Origin: Stentor coeruleus
Lineage: Eukaryota; Ciliophora; Heterotrichea; Heterotrichida; Stentoridae
Reading direction: 5' to 3'
Assembly: GCA_001970955.1 (NCBI GenBank)
Contig: MPUH01000545.1
Location: 1-46,875, forward strand
Length of the DNA stretch: 46,875 nt
A program made the translations under genes and the position numbers. Shown here piece after piece: positions 18,363 through 27,626 of the stretch. Under the pieces are notes generated by a model, which ran no database searches, was not told where the DNA came from, and saw nothing but the letters and a program-made list of their open reading frames with translations. Numbering within the stretch: position 1 is the stretch's first letter; each line of letters opens with the position of its first letter.

Positions 18363-19769
18363 ATGGAAATAGACCCAGAAGAAGCAAACAGCTTTTTATC
18401 CATGTCTCAAAATTTTTCTGCTTTAACCCTCCGAACACGCAATGAAATAGCATCATATCTCTTTGAGCCAATCCAAAAAATCAATTCTAACGAGTACCCA
18501 TTAGAACTTGAAGGTGTCACAACAATAAGAAAAATGCTCTCTGCCAGAAGCCCGCCTTGTAGAGAAGTTGTCGGAGCAAATATTCTACCAAGTTTATTAG
18601 AAATGTCTTGTACAAGGCCAGAAAAATTCATATACGAAGTTTCTTGGATGATCTGTAATATAGCAGCTGGCGATTCATATTGTGTAAAATACCTTCTAAG
18701 CATATACGAAGTTTCTTGGATGATCTGTAATATAGCAGCTGGCGATTCATATTGTGTAAAATACCTTCTAAGCATAAATGTATTAGACTTTTTAAACAGG
18801 CATTTTATCTCAGCATCAAATGAAATTAAAGACCAGATTTTCTGGACCTTAGGCAATATAGCCGCAGATGGGCAACAGTGTCAATCAGCGATTTTCCTAT
18901 CCCCGATTTTCCATAAGGTCTTAAAATATATAGAAACTCTTATAAAACCAGCTGAAAAAAATCTTGTATGGGCCGTTAGCAATTTATCACATATAATCCC
19001 TGACCCAGAACTTCCTTATACACCGATACTTGAGAACTTTTTTATAAAAACTCTTATAGAAAGTACTAATCAAGAAATACTTATTGATGCTTGTTGGGGA
19101 CTATTTTATATAACTGAATCTTCTAAGTTTGCAAGTATTTATACAAATAATATACTTAAAAGAATTATTGATTTGATGACACATTTTTGTATAAGCCTTT
19201 CTTATTCAACTACAAGGATTATTGGGAATATTGTTATGAAAACTAAACATAGTTGGGTTGTACTTAAAGAACTTGGAATTGTTGATGTTATTAGTGCATT
19301 ATTAGATCATAATATGAAAAATGTTAAGAAAGAAGCTTTAGGGATTTTGTCGAATTTATGTTCAGAAGGGTCTGATGTTGTGAGTTTTGTTAGAAGTAAA
19401 GGTATTTATGAGAAATTACTTGGGAAACTTGCTTGTGAAGAACAAGATATTAAATGTGAAATTATTTGGACTATTGCAAATAGCGTACATTGTGCATTGA
19501 CTGATGATGTGAATTATATCTTTGATATAGGATGGGTTGATGCTCAATTAAATGTTTTTGGGTGTATTTCTCAACCAGGAGTTCGTAAAGTGTTGGTTTA
19601 TGGATTGTATTTGATATTTTCAAAAATGAAAAGACCTTTGGAACATGCGCATTTAAGGAAACTGAAAAATTGTGAAGGATTTTCTGAGAATAATGATGAA
19701 GTGATGCAGTATTTTGATAAAATAATTTCAATGTATGGGGAAGATGAAGATTGCTGTGCTGATAATTAA
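18363..19769 (+). CDS. Importin-alpha (armadillo-repeat karyopherin)
   Basis: Adaptor that binds nuclear localisation signals and delivers cargo to importin-beta. The 468-aa product is built of armadillo repeats. EGVTTIRKMLS, EVSWMICNIAAGDSYCVKYLL, DQIFWTLGNIAADGQQC, NLVWAVSNLS, DACWGLFYITES, RIIGNIVMK, EALGILSNLCSEG and EIIWTIANSV correspond to the W...N ladder of importin-alpha. The N-terminus is short, and the basic importin-beta-binding region is not obvious. The sequence carries an exact 72-bp in-frame tandem duplication (18629-18772). It repeats 24 residues (IYEVSWMICNIAAGDSYCVK ... LLS) and would disturb the armadillo register, so the true protein may be 444 aa. The upstream context is A-rich (aataaaactATG). 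Confidence 0.92.
   Translation: MEIDPEEANSFLSMSQNFSALTLRTRNEIASYLFEPIQKINSNEYPLELEGVTTIRKMLSARSPPCREVVGANILPSLLEMSCTRPEKFIYEVSWMICNIAAGDSYCVKYLLSIYEVSWMICNIAAGDSYCVKYLLSINVLDFLNRHFISASNEIKDQIFWTLGNIAADGQQCQSAIFLSPIFHKVLKYIETLIKPAEKNLVWAVSNLSHIIPDPELPYTPILENFFIKTLIESTNQEILIDACWGLFYITESSKFASIYTNNILKRIIDLMTHFCISLSYSTTRIIGNIVMKTKHSWVVLKELGIVDVISALLDHNMKNVKKEALGILSNLCSEGSDVVSFVRSKGIYEKLLGKLACEEQDIKCEIIWTIANSVHCALTDDVNYIFDIGWVDAQLNVFGCISQPGVRKVLVYGLYLIFSKMKRPLEHAHLRKLKNCEGFSENNDEVMQYFDKIISMYGEDEDCCADN
18629..18772 (+). repeat. 72-bp exact tandem duplication inside importin-alpha
   Basis: 18629-18700 and 18701-18772 are identical. Four further bases of homology (cata) follow. The unit equals 24 codons, so the frame is kept. 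A single copy gives a normal armadillo repeat; the second adds a partial one. Confidence 0.95.
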
Positions 19770-19862
19770 TTTATAAGTTTGCTACTTTTATGCTAGAAAT
19801 TAGGACTTTAGTTTGTTCAAATTTCAGTTTTATATAAGATTTTTAGTTAATAAAATGATAGT

Positions 19863-19923
19863 TACTTTAAATCATGATTTGCAGAAGGATGATCTTAATA
19901 GAATTTTATACAATAATATATAC
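19863..19923. repeat. 61-bp direct repeat, copy 1 (left of N)
   Basis: Identical to 19925-19985 and ending directly at the N at 19924. The contig-overlap layout resembles that at 13107-13298. Confidence 0.9.
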
Positions 19924-19924
19924 N
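19924..19924. other. Assembly gap (single N)
   Basis: A single ambiguous base between two identical 61-bp blocks. It is probably an unmerged overlap rather than biology. Confidence 0.95.
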
Positions 19925-19985
19925 TACTTTAAATCATGATTTGCAGAAGGATGATCTTAATAGAATTTTATACAATAATATATAC
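19925..19985. repeat. 61-bp direct repeat, copy 2 (right of N)
   Basis: Identical to 19863-19923. The surrounding spacer (19770-20172) holds no supported gene. Confidence 0.9.
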
Positions 19986-20172
19986 ATATATTATCCAGGA
20001 GCTTTATCAATAAATAATCGATTTTGCTACAAAAAACCAATAAACACACCTATTAGAAATCAAGCATAACTTATTTAACCTTACCCTAGCTTTCTAAACA
20101 TACTAATATCTACCATAAAAATGTATTAAAGCAAAAATCAATCTAAAGGAATTTTTCTAACTTTAATCTTAG

Positions 20173-20730
20173 CTATCCTTTTTTTGATTTTAAAGTTAAT
20201 TCTGCTATTTGATGAAACAAGACCTGCACATTTTTCGAAGTTTTAGCAGATGTCTCAAATGTAAACATATTATTGGCTTTGGCAAATTCCGCAGCATTTT
20301 CTTGTGTGACTTCTCTATTCTCCTTATCAGCCTTATTCCCTACCAAGAAAAGTAAGCATTTTGGTTCTTGTTCTTTAAGGGTTTTGACCCAATAATCACA
20401 TCTTTGGAAAGATTTCATATCTCCAACATCATAGACAATAACAGCAGCAGATGCTTGTCTATAATATAAAGGCATTAAAGATCTAAACCTTTCTTGCCCA
20501 GCGGTATCCCACACATCTAATGTTATGCAAAGTCCTTTTTCTAGCTCAACTTTTGTTTGTAAAAATGCTCCTCCGATTGTAACTTCAAATGCCTCGCTAA
20601 ACTCATTCCTATGAAATCTGAGAAGCAATGAGGACTTACCTACCCCTGAGTCCCCTAAAAACACGACTTTAGTCTCTTGTTTATTTTCCATAAGTGATGC
20701 TTGAGCTTTAGTTTTTGCCCTGCAGCACAT
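20173..20730 (-). CDS. Rab GTPase, Rab5-like, without C-terminal cysteines
   Basis: Protein of 185 aa with a complete G domain: P-loop GDSGVGKS (26-33), switch I/effector VTIGGAFLQTKV, WDTAGQERFRS (73-83, catalytic Gln present), VGNKAD and ETSAKT. The IGGAFLQT and YYRQASAAVIVYDV signatures are closest to the Rab5/Rab22/Rab31 group, which works on early endosomes. The protein ends ...LTLKSKKG followed by TAG, with no Cys for geranylgeranylation and no further exon visible. The N-terminus begins MCCRAKTK, so two cysteines sit at residues 2-3 instead. A second Met at residue 14 (MENKQETK) could be the true start and would remove them. Confidence 0.93.
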   Translation of the reverse strand: MCCRAKTKAQASLMENKQETKVVFLGDSGVGKSSLLLRFHRNEFSEAFEVTIGGAFLQTKVELEKGLCITLDVWDTAGQERFRSLMPLYYRQASAAVIVYDVGDMKSFQRCDYWVKTLKEQEPKCLLFLVGNKADKENREVTQENAAEFAKANNMFTFETSAKTSKNVQVLFHQIAELTLKSKKG

Positions 20731-22075
20731 TTATTTCGCTAATAAAATAAATATGCTTAAATAATCAAAGATCTTTAGTAATTGGAAAATAAACAAGTAT
20801 TTGATAGTTTTTAAAGAGATAATTAATATATGGTTGTGGGTTTGGGAGGAATTATTATATGGATTTAGAAATTTTGGGAGGCAAATTATGATAGTTTTTT
20901 GTGTTAATAAAAACTTTTCTATGCTGGTTTATGATAGAAGAGCTGAAATGAGATTGGGAGATATGGAAAAAATGATTTAATGTTGATTTAGAGTAAAAAA
21001 AAAGTAGGTTGTTTAAAGATTTAATGCTAAGAAGAAGATGAATTTTTTTGATATTTTTGAATTTTCAATGAGGAACACACTATCAGAAGTTATTTTATCG
21101 AATAAGTTATCATATATAAGATTATAATTTGCGAAAACAATCATTAGGATATTAAGATAAGGATCGCAATGGTAGTTCATATTATATAGTTTTGGTAACA
21201 AAGATTTTCGGGAATCCATAAAACTCTACAATGATTAGATTCTCACAAATTGAAAGGCTGATATTCAAAAATAATCTTTTTATAGCAAATCTGTAGGTAT
21301 TTAAGGTTAAGGTTACTTAAATTGTAGTTTTATCAGAATGTTGTAATGATACTATAATCAGTTTCATAAAAAACTTCCAAGAATTGATTTACTTAACCAT
21401 TTAATAAGAAGATATAATAAAGTATTGTTGATCCAATAACAGAAAAGATGCCATAATAATTCATAAAGTGAATATATAAAGGAAGTGTACTTTATATTAA
21501 TAGAATTATATTGAAAATGCTATTAAGCATAAAAATTAAGTAAATAAAAATATTATTATAATGAAACTTCCTCTAAACTCATCAATGAAATCGTAAATAT
21601 CCTTTGTAAACATATTAAAAGCTAAGCAAAAATTATTTAATTTTTTTGAAACTTATATCATAAAAAATTATGAATCCACCGCCAAAGAGCATCTCACAAA
21701 AATATATCAAAGCAATTCTATATATAAAAATATCAATATTATTTACCCAATAAGCCATATCTCCAAACAAAAATCATTAATAATATCTCACCCTTTATTA
21801 ATCTATCCTCAAACAAAAAAAATCATATAAACATATACTCAAATCATACAAAACAACTATAAAAAAAATAAAAAATCACTTACCAACTTATAAAATATTT
21901 TTTTAGCATATTTCTTGTAAAAATCAGGGCAAATTTTCAAATTTTCTCATATAAAAAAATACTTTTCCTCTTAATAACTTAAACATTTTATATCACAACA
22001 AGCTTTAATATCCTTAATCTTCTTACTTTTTACAATTTGTATAAAAATATCACATGAAAATAATAAACAAATATA
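20731..22075. other. Long divergent intergenic region
   Basis: 1.34 kb of AT-rich DNA between the divergent Rab and RING/B-box genes, the longest gene-free stretch in the window. On the minus strand, 21219-21013 is open from an ATG for 68 codons (MDSRKSLLPKLYNMNYHC...). It has no recognisable domain, and its hydrophobic, Asn/Ile/Phe-rich make-up is close to translated spacer. No RNA gene or repeat was recognised. A transcription start may lie at each end. Confidence 0.45.
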
Positions 22076-23245
22076 ATGGCGGAAATTTCAGTTTTTGAAT
22101 GCGGAATTTGCTTTCAGAGATACAATGAAAACGATCGATTGCCTCTTTCTTTACCATGCGGGCATGTTTTCTGCAAATCCTGTATGAAAAATATGCTCTT
22201 AACTGGGTCTTCTTGTCCTATTGACAAAACCAAGTTCCCATCTACAATAGAAAGTTTACCCTGCTGCTATGCTATATTTACTAACTTACCAAGAAGCAAT
22301 TTAGGAGTCTCTTGTTCAAGACATCAGAAAAAGAAAGTTAAGTTTATGTGTAAAATCCATTCAAAGTACTTATGCACTGAATGCGTTCTGGAACACACAG
22401 GCCCAGGCCATGAGATCGTTGCTTTCACTCCAAACCTCGAAGAAATGAACAAAGAACTTCAGTCCCTAGTCGAAATCTCCCAAGAACTCATTGCTGAAGT
22501 CAAAGAAAATTTAAAATCTCAGCAGCAGCAAGACAAAAAAATCGCTAATTTCTACGACTCCCAAATCCTAAAAGTTAGCACAAGTTACGACACTGTAATC
22601 CGTAACCTAAGCAACAAAAAACGAGAACTTATCGAATCTTTAAAAAAATCAATGAAAGAACAAATCATGGCTCTAGAATTCCAAAGGCTTAAAAACAATA
22701 AAAAACTTGAAAGCGCAGTTAATTGGGCAACAGAACTAAAACAAGTTACAAACTCATTAGCTGATATTTCATATGAAGAATTTTCAGCATTTCTCACATT
22801 AAAAAAAAGTGAATTGCGTACTTTGACTGAATCAAGAACAATGTCTGATGTTAGTATAAAATACAATGTTTTTAGTGGTGATATTTATATAGACACTCTT
22901 GAGATAAAAGATTATGGGAGTATAGCTTTACTTAAAACTGAAGATAAAATAAAAACATGCTGTGGACAAGAGTATTGCAATTGTAAAAATAAGGAACCTG
23001 ACTCGTTGTGGAAATGTAAGGTTTGTAATCATCCGAATTTTAAATCGAATACAGCTTGTTTTTATTGTAAGACTAGTAATACACCTGATTTTTCTGCAAG
23101 CCAGGGACCGGATTTCCCGAAATTGACTCCTGGAGAAAATAAAGCACCTATTCTTAGGAAAGAAAGTGATAAAGCTATGATAAGCCGCCCTCGTGTTGTG
23201 CAACGTCCTAAAGGGTATAAAAAGCAAAACGTAATTATTATGTAG
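22076..23245 (+). CDS. RING/B-box/coiled-coil protein with RanBP2-type zinc finger (TRIM-like E3 ligase)
   Basis: Protein of 389 aa. A RING finger at ~9-60 reads CGICFQRYNENDRLPLSLPC, then GHVFCKSCM and CPIDKTKF (C3HC4). A B-box follows at ~82-125: CSRHQKKKVKFMCKIHSKYL, then CTECVLEHTGPGHE. A charged coiled coil spans ~125-260. A RanBP2-type zinc finger lies near the C-terminus (~307-333): LWKCKVCNHPNFKSNTACFY then CKTSN, with all four Cys. The basic tail is probably disordered. The order RING, B-box, coiled coil is the TRIM layout, so E3 ubiquitin ligase activity is likely. The RanBP2 finger, which often binds ubiquitin or RNA, replaces the usual TRIM C-terminal domain. It is convergent with the kinase gene. 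Confidence 0.93.
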   Translation: MAEISVFECGICFQRYNENDRLPLSLPCGHVFCKSCMKNMLLTGSSCPIDKTKFPSTIESLPCCYAIFTNLPRSNLGVSCSRHQKKKVKFMCKIHSKYLCTECVLEHTGPGHEIVAFTPNLEEMNKELQSLVEISQELIAEVKENLKSQQQQDKKIANFYDSQILKVSTSYDTVIRNLSNKKRELIESLKKSMKEQIMALEFQRLKNNKKLESAVNWATELKQVTNSLADISYEEFSAFLTLKKSELRTLTESRTMSDVSIKYNVFSGDIYIDTLEIKDYGSIALLKTEDKIKTCCGQEYCNCKNKEPDSLWKCKVCNHPNFKSNTACFYCKTSNTPDFSASQGPDFPKLTPGENKAPILRKESDKAMISRPRVVQRPKGYKKQNVIIM

Positions 23246-23538
23246 AAAAGTCCAAAGCTAAACAATTCCTTTTAAATCCATAGTTTTGGGTATAATTTCA
23301 CTTAATATCTAAATTTATATGAAAAATTGTCAAACTTATTAACCATATAAAAGTTGTAATTAAATCACAAAAAAATTCATGTATTTAAAAAATAATAATC
23401 TTCAGTATATCAAATAAATATTCTGCATTTTTTTCTCATTAAAGATTACATTTTTTTCATCATTTTTTACTTTTATATCTGAATCTTATAAAGAACTTAA
23501 TATTATTAATATATATTTTTAATAAAACATTATAATAA
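23246..23538. other. Convergent spacer
   Basis: 293 nt of AT-rich DNA between the stop codons of the RING/B-box gene and the kinase gene. Nothing recognised. Confidence 0.5.
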
Positions 23539-25062
23539 CTACTTATAAGTTCTTGATGACTTTCTCACATGGCTACTCATGCTAAACTTATGAATCGGTG
23601 TGATAATATCAATATTTTCTTTCATTCCAGGAGTTAAAACCCTAGTTTTCCTAGTCTTAAGTATATTATTTGGTGGTCTAGGCGTTGATGACTTGAATTT
23701 CAAATCTTTTTCCATCCTTCTTCCTCTTAAAACTTTTCTTCTTATCCCATTATCCGTTGGGGATACCGACACATTACCTCTCATCTTAACCGAAGAATGT
23801 CTTTCATGTTTTCCAGGTATCAAAAATGCTTTAAACTGTTCTTTTTCCCTAGAATTACTTCCTCCAGTGCTTTCTGTCCTTCGATTATGCTGCCCTTCCT
23901 GGAATTTCCTATGTCTAGGAATAAACTTACACAATTCATCATTTTTTATAGGAGGATGTGGTGAAAACCCTTCAGATTTTTCTGTATCTTGAGCTTTAGC
24001 TGAGTAATCCGCTATAGAACTCCCTCCATTTTGAATATATTTTTTCAACAATAAATAATAAGACGTTGTATAATTGTTATGTTTATTAGCTTCAAGGCAC
24101 TTTTTAGTATAATCCAAATCAATATTATATCTTTCTAATTGTTTAAGAACATATGAATCTACTATAATATGATCATAACCAATTAATATCCCTGGTTTAA
24201 TTTCTTCATTAATCTGACAAAACCATTCATGTTTCCTAATACCTTCTATACTAATCCTATTTTCAGGTTCTATAATAAGTATATTTTTTATCATATCTTT
24301 AGCTTCTGAAGATATGAATTTAGGAAAAACATATTCCCCATTCAGTATTTTTTTATACAATTGCGAAGTATTTGAGTCTTCAAAAGGTAAATATCCACAA
24401 ACTGCAGCAAAAAGTATCACCCCAGCACTCCAAATATCTACTTGTAAACCTACATATTTTTTCCCAGCAATCATTTCTGGTGCTGCATAACAAGGACTTC
24501 CACATGCTGTTTTAAGTAATTCACCTGGTTTATAAGTATTGCTAAGTCCAAAGTCAACAATTTTTATATTTTTGTTATGGTCTAATAAAAGGTTTTCAGG
24601 CTTTAAGTCTCTATGTACAATATGGAGTTTATGGATATAATCAATTCCTGATATCAGTTGATGGAAAAATTTGCAGGCTTCTTTTTCTTTGAGTTTATTG
24701 TTTTTCACTATGTAATCAAAAAGTTCCCCTCCACTCGCATATTCCATTATTAGGTATAGTTTCTTAGGGGTTTCGATAATCTGAATTTCGATTACTTCAT
24801 ATAATTGGATTATGTTTGGATGTCTTATGAGTTTTAGTATATGGATTTCTCTTGATACTCTTTCAACATCTGAAACATCGCAGATCCGATCTTTTTCTAG
24901 TACTTTTATAGCAACTTTTTCTTCAGTTTGTATGTGCGTTCCCAGCTTGACTTTACCGAATGTTCCTTCTCCGATGGTTTTCCCAAGCAAATAGTTACCT
25001 ATTGAATTTCCTAAAGGTTTTGTAGTGATATCGTCTTGAGCGATCCTAACTATTCCTTACAT
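23539..25062 (-). CDS. SNF1/AMPK-like protein kinase with UBA domain; start codon split by a 15-nt intron
   Basis: Spliced protein of 502 aa. Exon 1 supplies only AT (25062-25061); after the intron at 25046-25060 the ATG is completed by the G at 25045. The N-terminus becomes MIAQDDITTKPLGNSIGNYL, leading into LGKTIGEGTFGKVKLG, the normal start of an AMPK/SNF1 kinase domain. Other motifs: VAIK (Lys ~48), HRDLKPEN (~145), DFGLS, the activation loop LLKTACGSPCYAAPEM with the Thr that LKB1-type kinases phosphorylate, and a conserved APE. A UBA-like segment follows (VLKQLERYNIDLDYTKKCLE ... YYLLLKK), then a basic Ser/Pro-rich tail. It would act in energy or growth signalling. Without the splice the kinase frame has no ATG upstream of the glycine loop. 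Confidence 0.93.
25046..25060 (-). other. 15-nt intron within the kinase start codon
   Basis: Sense sequence GTAAGGAATAGTTAG. Removing it joins AT to GATCGC and creates the only ATG in frame with the complete kinase domain. Confidence 0.85.
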
Positions 25063-25088
25063 TTTATTAGTTATTTGAATGAACTCAT
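25063..25088. promoter_or_regulatory. Very short head-to-head promoter interval
   Basis: Only 26 nt separate the kinase ATG (25062, minus) from the first ATG of the RINGv-FHA gene (25089, plus), or 68 nt if translation starts at 25131. Any promoter must be shared or lie inside the genes. No specific motif is claimed. Confidence 0.4.
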
Positions 25089-26198
25089 ATGAAAATAAGT
25101 AATATTGATCAGGTACAACTTATAATAAAAATGAAGAACCAAAAAGCTGAGTATATTATATATATACTTATTATAAATACTGCTATTTCAGATGAATACT
25201 CAAATGAACTATACGATTATGAGTCTTCTACTTGTAAGAAAAAACTAATAAAGATTGCAAATCCTTCAATTCTAACAAAAATCGGCACAGAAGTTTCAAA
25301 AGTGTCACATATTTCTGAAACACGGGGTAATAAAAACGCAACGATTTTATGTCATATTCAAGGCTTGAGTGATGGTTATGCTATAAAAGAATGTTTTGAA
25401 ATTATGTGGATAGTTATAAAATCTATGCGGACAAAATACGGTCCTGGATATATATTAAAAAAAGGTGATATTATAAAATTTGGTTTAGTTTCCTATAAAG
25501 TTTACCTAATCCGGCATTTTACAAATAATTGCCTTTTTACTGAAGTAACAGATTTTGATGATTTTGACATTGTTACCCCAAGTATACAAGAATCAGGAAT
25601 TTGTAGGATTTGTCTAAATGATGATAATGAGCCTTCAAACCCTTTAATTAACCCTTGTATTTGCACAGGATCAATAAAATATATACATTTACAGTGTTTA
25701 AAACAGAGGTTTGAATCAACAATGATAGAAAAGCATACTGAAAATTGTGTAGCACAATCCTGGGTGTCAAGCAATTGTGATATCTGTAAATCAGCCTATC
25801 CATTTACTATATTTAATTCAAAAAAAGAGATTGAACTTTTTAAAATGCCAGATCCACCTTTTATTGTCTTTAAAAGTATTGGAAGCGATGAGGGTTTGGC
25901 TGAAAGTATGCATATTTTTAGTTTTGAAGATGGAAATAAAATAGTTGTTGGAAGTGGAGATGATGCAGATTTTTATATTTATGATGGTTCTGTATCAAGT
26001 CACCATGCTGTAATAAGATATATTGATGGGTGTTTTATTATTGAAGATAATAATTCGAAGTTTGGGACAACTTTATATGCGGGTAAGAAAATTATAATAA
26101 ATTCTTTGAATTGGGTTACTGCTCAGATTAGTAATACTGTGCTATCTTTTTCAACAAATAATAAATTATTTGGTATCAAAAATACTGGCTTATTTTAG
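25089..26198 (+). CDS. RING-variant (RINGv/RING-CH) plus FHA-domain protein
   Basis: Protein of 369 aa. A RINGv zinc finger lies at ~172-240: CRICLNDDNEPSNPLINPC, CTGSIKYIHLQCLKQRF and CDICKSAYPF, with the C4HC3 spacing of MARCH-type E3 ligases. A forkhead-associated domain follows at ~285-360: KIVVGSGDDADFYIYDGSVS, SHHAVIRYIDGCFIIEDNNS and KFGTTLY, including the Ser-His and Asn used to read phosphothreonine. An earlier piece, GYILKKGDIIKFGLVSYKVY (~118-137), resembles the start of a second, interrupted FHA. MARCH proteins usually have membrane segments; none is obvious here, so this would be a soluble E3 recruited by phosphorylation (inference). The start could instead be the ATG at 25131. 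The stop is TAG. Confidence 0.9.
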   Translation: MKISNIDQVQLIIKMKNQKAEYIIYILIINTAISDEYSNELYDYESSTCKKKLIKIANPSILTKIGTEVSKVSHISETRGNKNATILCHIQGLSDGYAIKECFEIMWIVIKSMRTKYGPGYILKKGDIIKFGLVSYKVYLIRHFTNNCLFTEVTDFDDFDIVTPSIQESGICRICLNDDNEPSNPLINPCICTGSIKYIHLQCLKQRFESTMIEKHTENCVAQSWVSSNCDICKSAYPFTIFNSKKEIELFKMPDPPFIVFKSIGSDEGLAESMHIFSFEDGNKIVVGSGDDADFYIYDGSVSSHHAVIRYIDGCFIIEDNNSKFGTTLYAGKKIIINSLNWVTAQISNTVLSFSTNNKLFGIKNTGLF

Positions 26199-27212
26199 TT
26201 AAGAAGGTATAAGGTAGATTTAATTACTAGTTCTATATAATTATGATTTTTATAGAATACAGATTAATAATATTTAATTTTTACCACAAAATAATGTAGT
26301 AGTTTGAGTATTGGAGTTAAAAATAGACGTTTTTTAAAAACTTTAAGTTGATTATGGAGATTTATAAATCAAAGTATCTATGATAGAAAATTGTATAGGT
26401 ATATAAGTTATTAAAATAAAACAAATATTGTTTATTTCTGTATAGAATATAATGATGGGATTAGGAGGTAAAATATATTACTTTTACAATCAAAGAGGAT
26501 AAGTTTATTGTTAATGTTCTTTAAATAAAACAAAATTGTAAAGTAGTTAACCCAAAAATCTTTATAAATCAGATATTGATTTAATAAACTGACAAATATA
26601 CTATCAAATTATTATATGCATAATCTGAAATTTTAAGCAATACAAGTTAATTATCAAAATACTAATAATTACTTAACCAATAAATATCAAAATACCTATT
26701 CATTTTTCTATCAAAAAGTATTCATTAATAAATATGAGTCTGGACTGATAGTAATTTTTACTCAAGAGTCTATTTTTCCAAAAAAACTAAGGGCAACTTA
26801 ATATATCTCAACAACAAACAGAGGTTTTACAAAATTCAATACCCTAACAAGTTACTGATAAATCTATAGTGAACTGAATTAACAAATCCAAAAATCCCTC
26901 TCGCATAAATTAAAAGTTCTAAATCATAACTATCAAAGTTCAGAAAGAAAATTTTATATTCAAAAACATAGAAAAAATATATATAAGAGATGTGTGGGTT
27001 GTTATAAAATGAGGATTATCGTAAGCACAAAAAAAATCACTTTTTATAATAATCTTCAAGATTCAGATAACTTTATTAAACTTCCCAATAATAAACGACA
27101 AAACTGCGAGTTTACAAAATCAGCTCATAAAACCCTTAAGCCATCCTAAAAAAAAGCATCAAAATCTACATAAAAAGCGCAAGTATTATAAAAAACTCTA
27201 ATAAAATCTAAC
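26199..27212. other. Long convergent AT-rich spacer
   Basis: About 1 kb between convergent stop codons. Stops are frequent in every frame. No gene, RNA or repeat is supported. Confidence 0.5.
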
Positions 27213-27626
27213 TTATCCATTCTTATGCGCATACGCTACATGGGATTTTATTTCTTTTTTATACAGCCTGCCCGAAGGTCCACAAAGTTCGCAGAAAAAT
27301 GAAGCTTCTTTATATGGGACGTCATTTTGCCCTTCACAGCGAGTAAAGTAAAATATTGTCTTGAACCCATTTGGTTGGAAAGTTATTCTTGAAGGGCTTG
27401 CATCTTCACATCTAAGCTTAAGGTCTACAGGATCTCCATTCATATAATTGTATCGATTTTTCATTCTAAAAACCAGATCTCTTAAATCCCCATTATCTAA
27501 CTTGAGATCACTTTGTAAATTTAAAAGCTCTTGGCAAAGTAGGAAGAGGGCATCAAGATCGTAACCTAGACCTGCTAATTTAGTTACCGCTCTACTATCA
27601 TAGTTCGCTACAAAGGTAAGGTCCAT
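27213..27626 (-). CDS. Small hypothetical protein with a C-terminal C2H2-like finger
   Basis: Protein of 137 aa, complete and codon-like throughout, not recognised. It starts MDLTFVANYDSRAVTKLAGL and has an acidic, helical middle (LLCQELLNLQSDLKLDNGDL). The C-terminus FFCELCGPSGRLYKKEIKSH followed by VAYAHKNG has Cys-x2-Cys and His-x4-His at roughly zinc-finger spacing, so a single C2H2-type finger is plausible. Further Cys are at CEDAS and RCEGQ. Nucleic-acid binding would be a guess. The start ATG is the first in frame, and the gene is divergent from the dynein-like gene across ~590 nt. Confidence 0.7.
   Translation of the reverse strand: MDLTFVANYDSRAVTKLAGLGYDLDALFLLCQELLNLQSDLKLDNGDLRDLVFRMKNRYNYMNGDPVDLKLRCEDASPSRITFQPNGFKTIFYFTRCEGQNDVPYKEASFFCELCGPSGRLYKKEIKSHVAYAHKNG

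Noticed and set aside
18629..18772. CRISPR-like or mobile-element repeat
   Set aside because: It is a simple head-to-tail duplication inside a coding frame, without spacers, inverted ends or a transposase.
21013..21219. 68-codon minus-strand frame
   Set aside because: It has an ATG, but the composition is like spacer and no domain is visible. Mentioned only within the intergenic entry.
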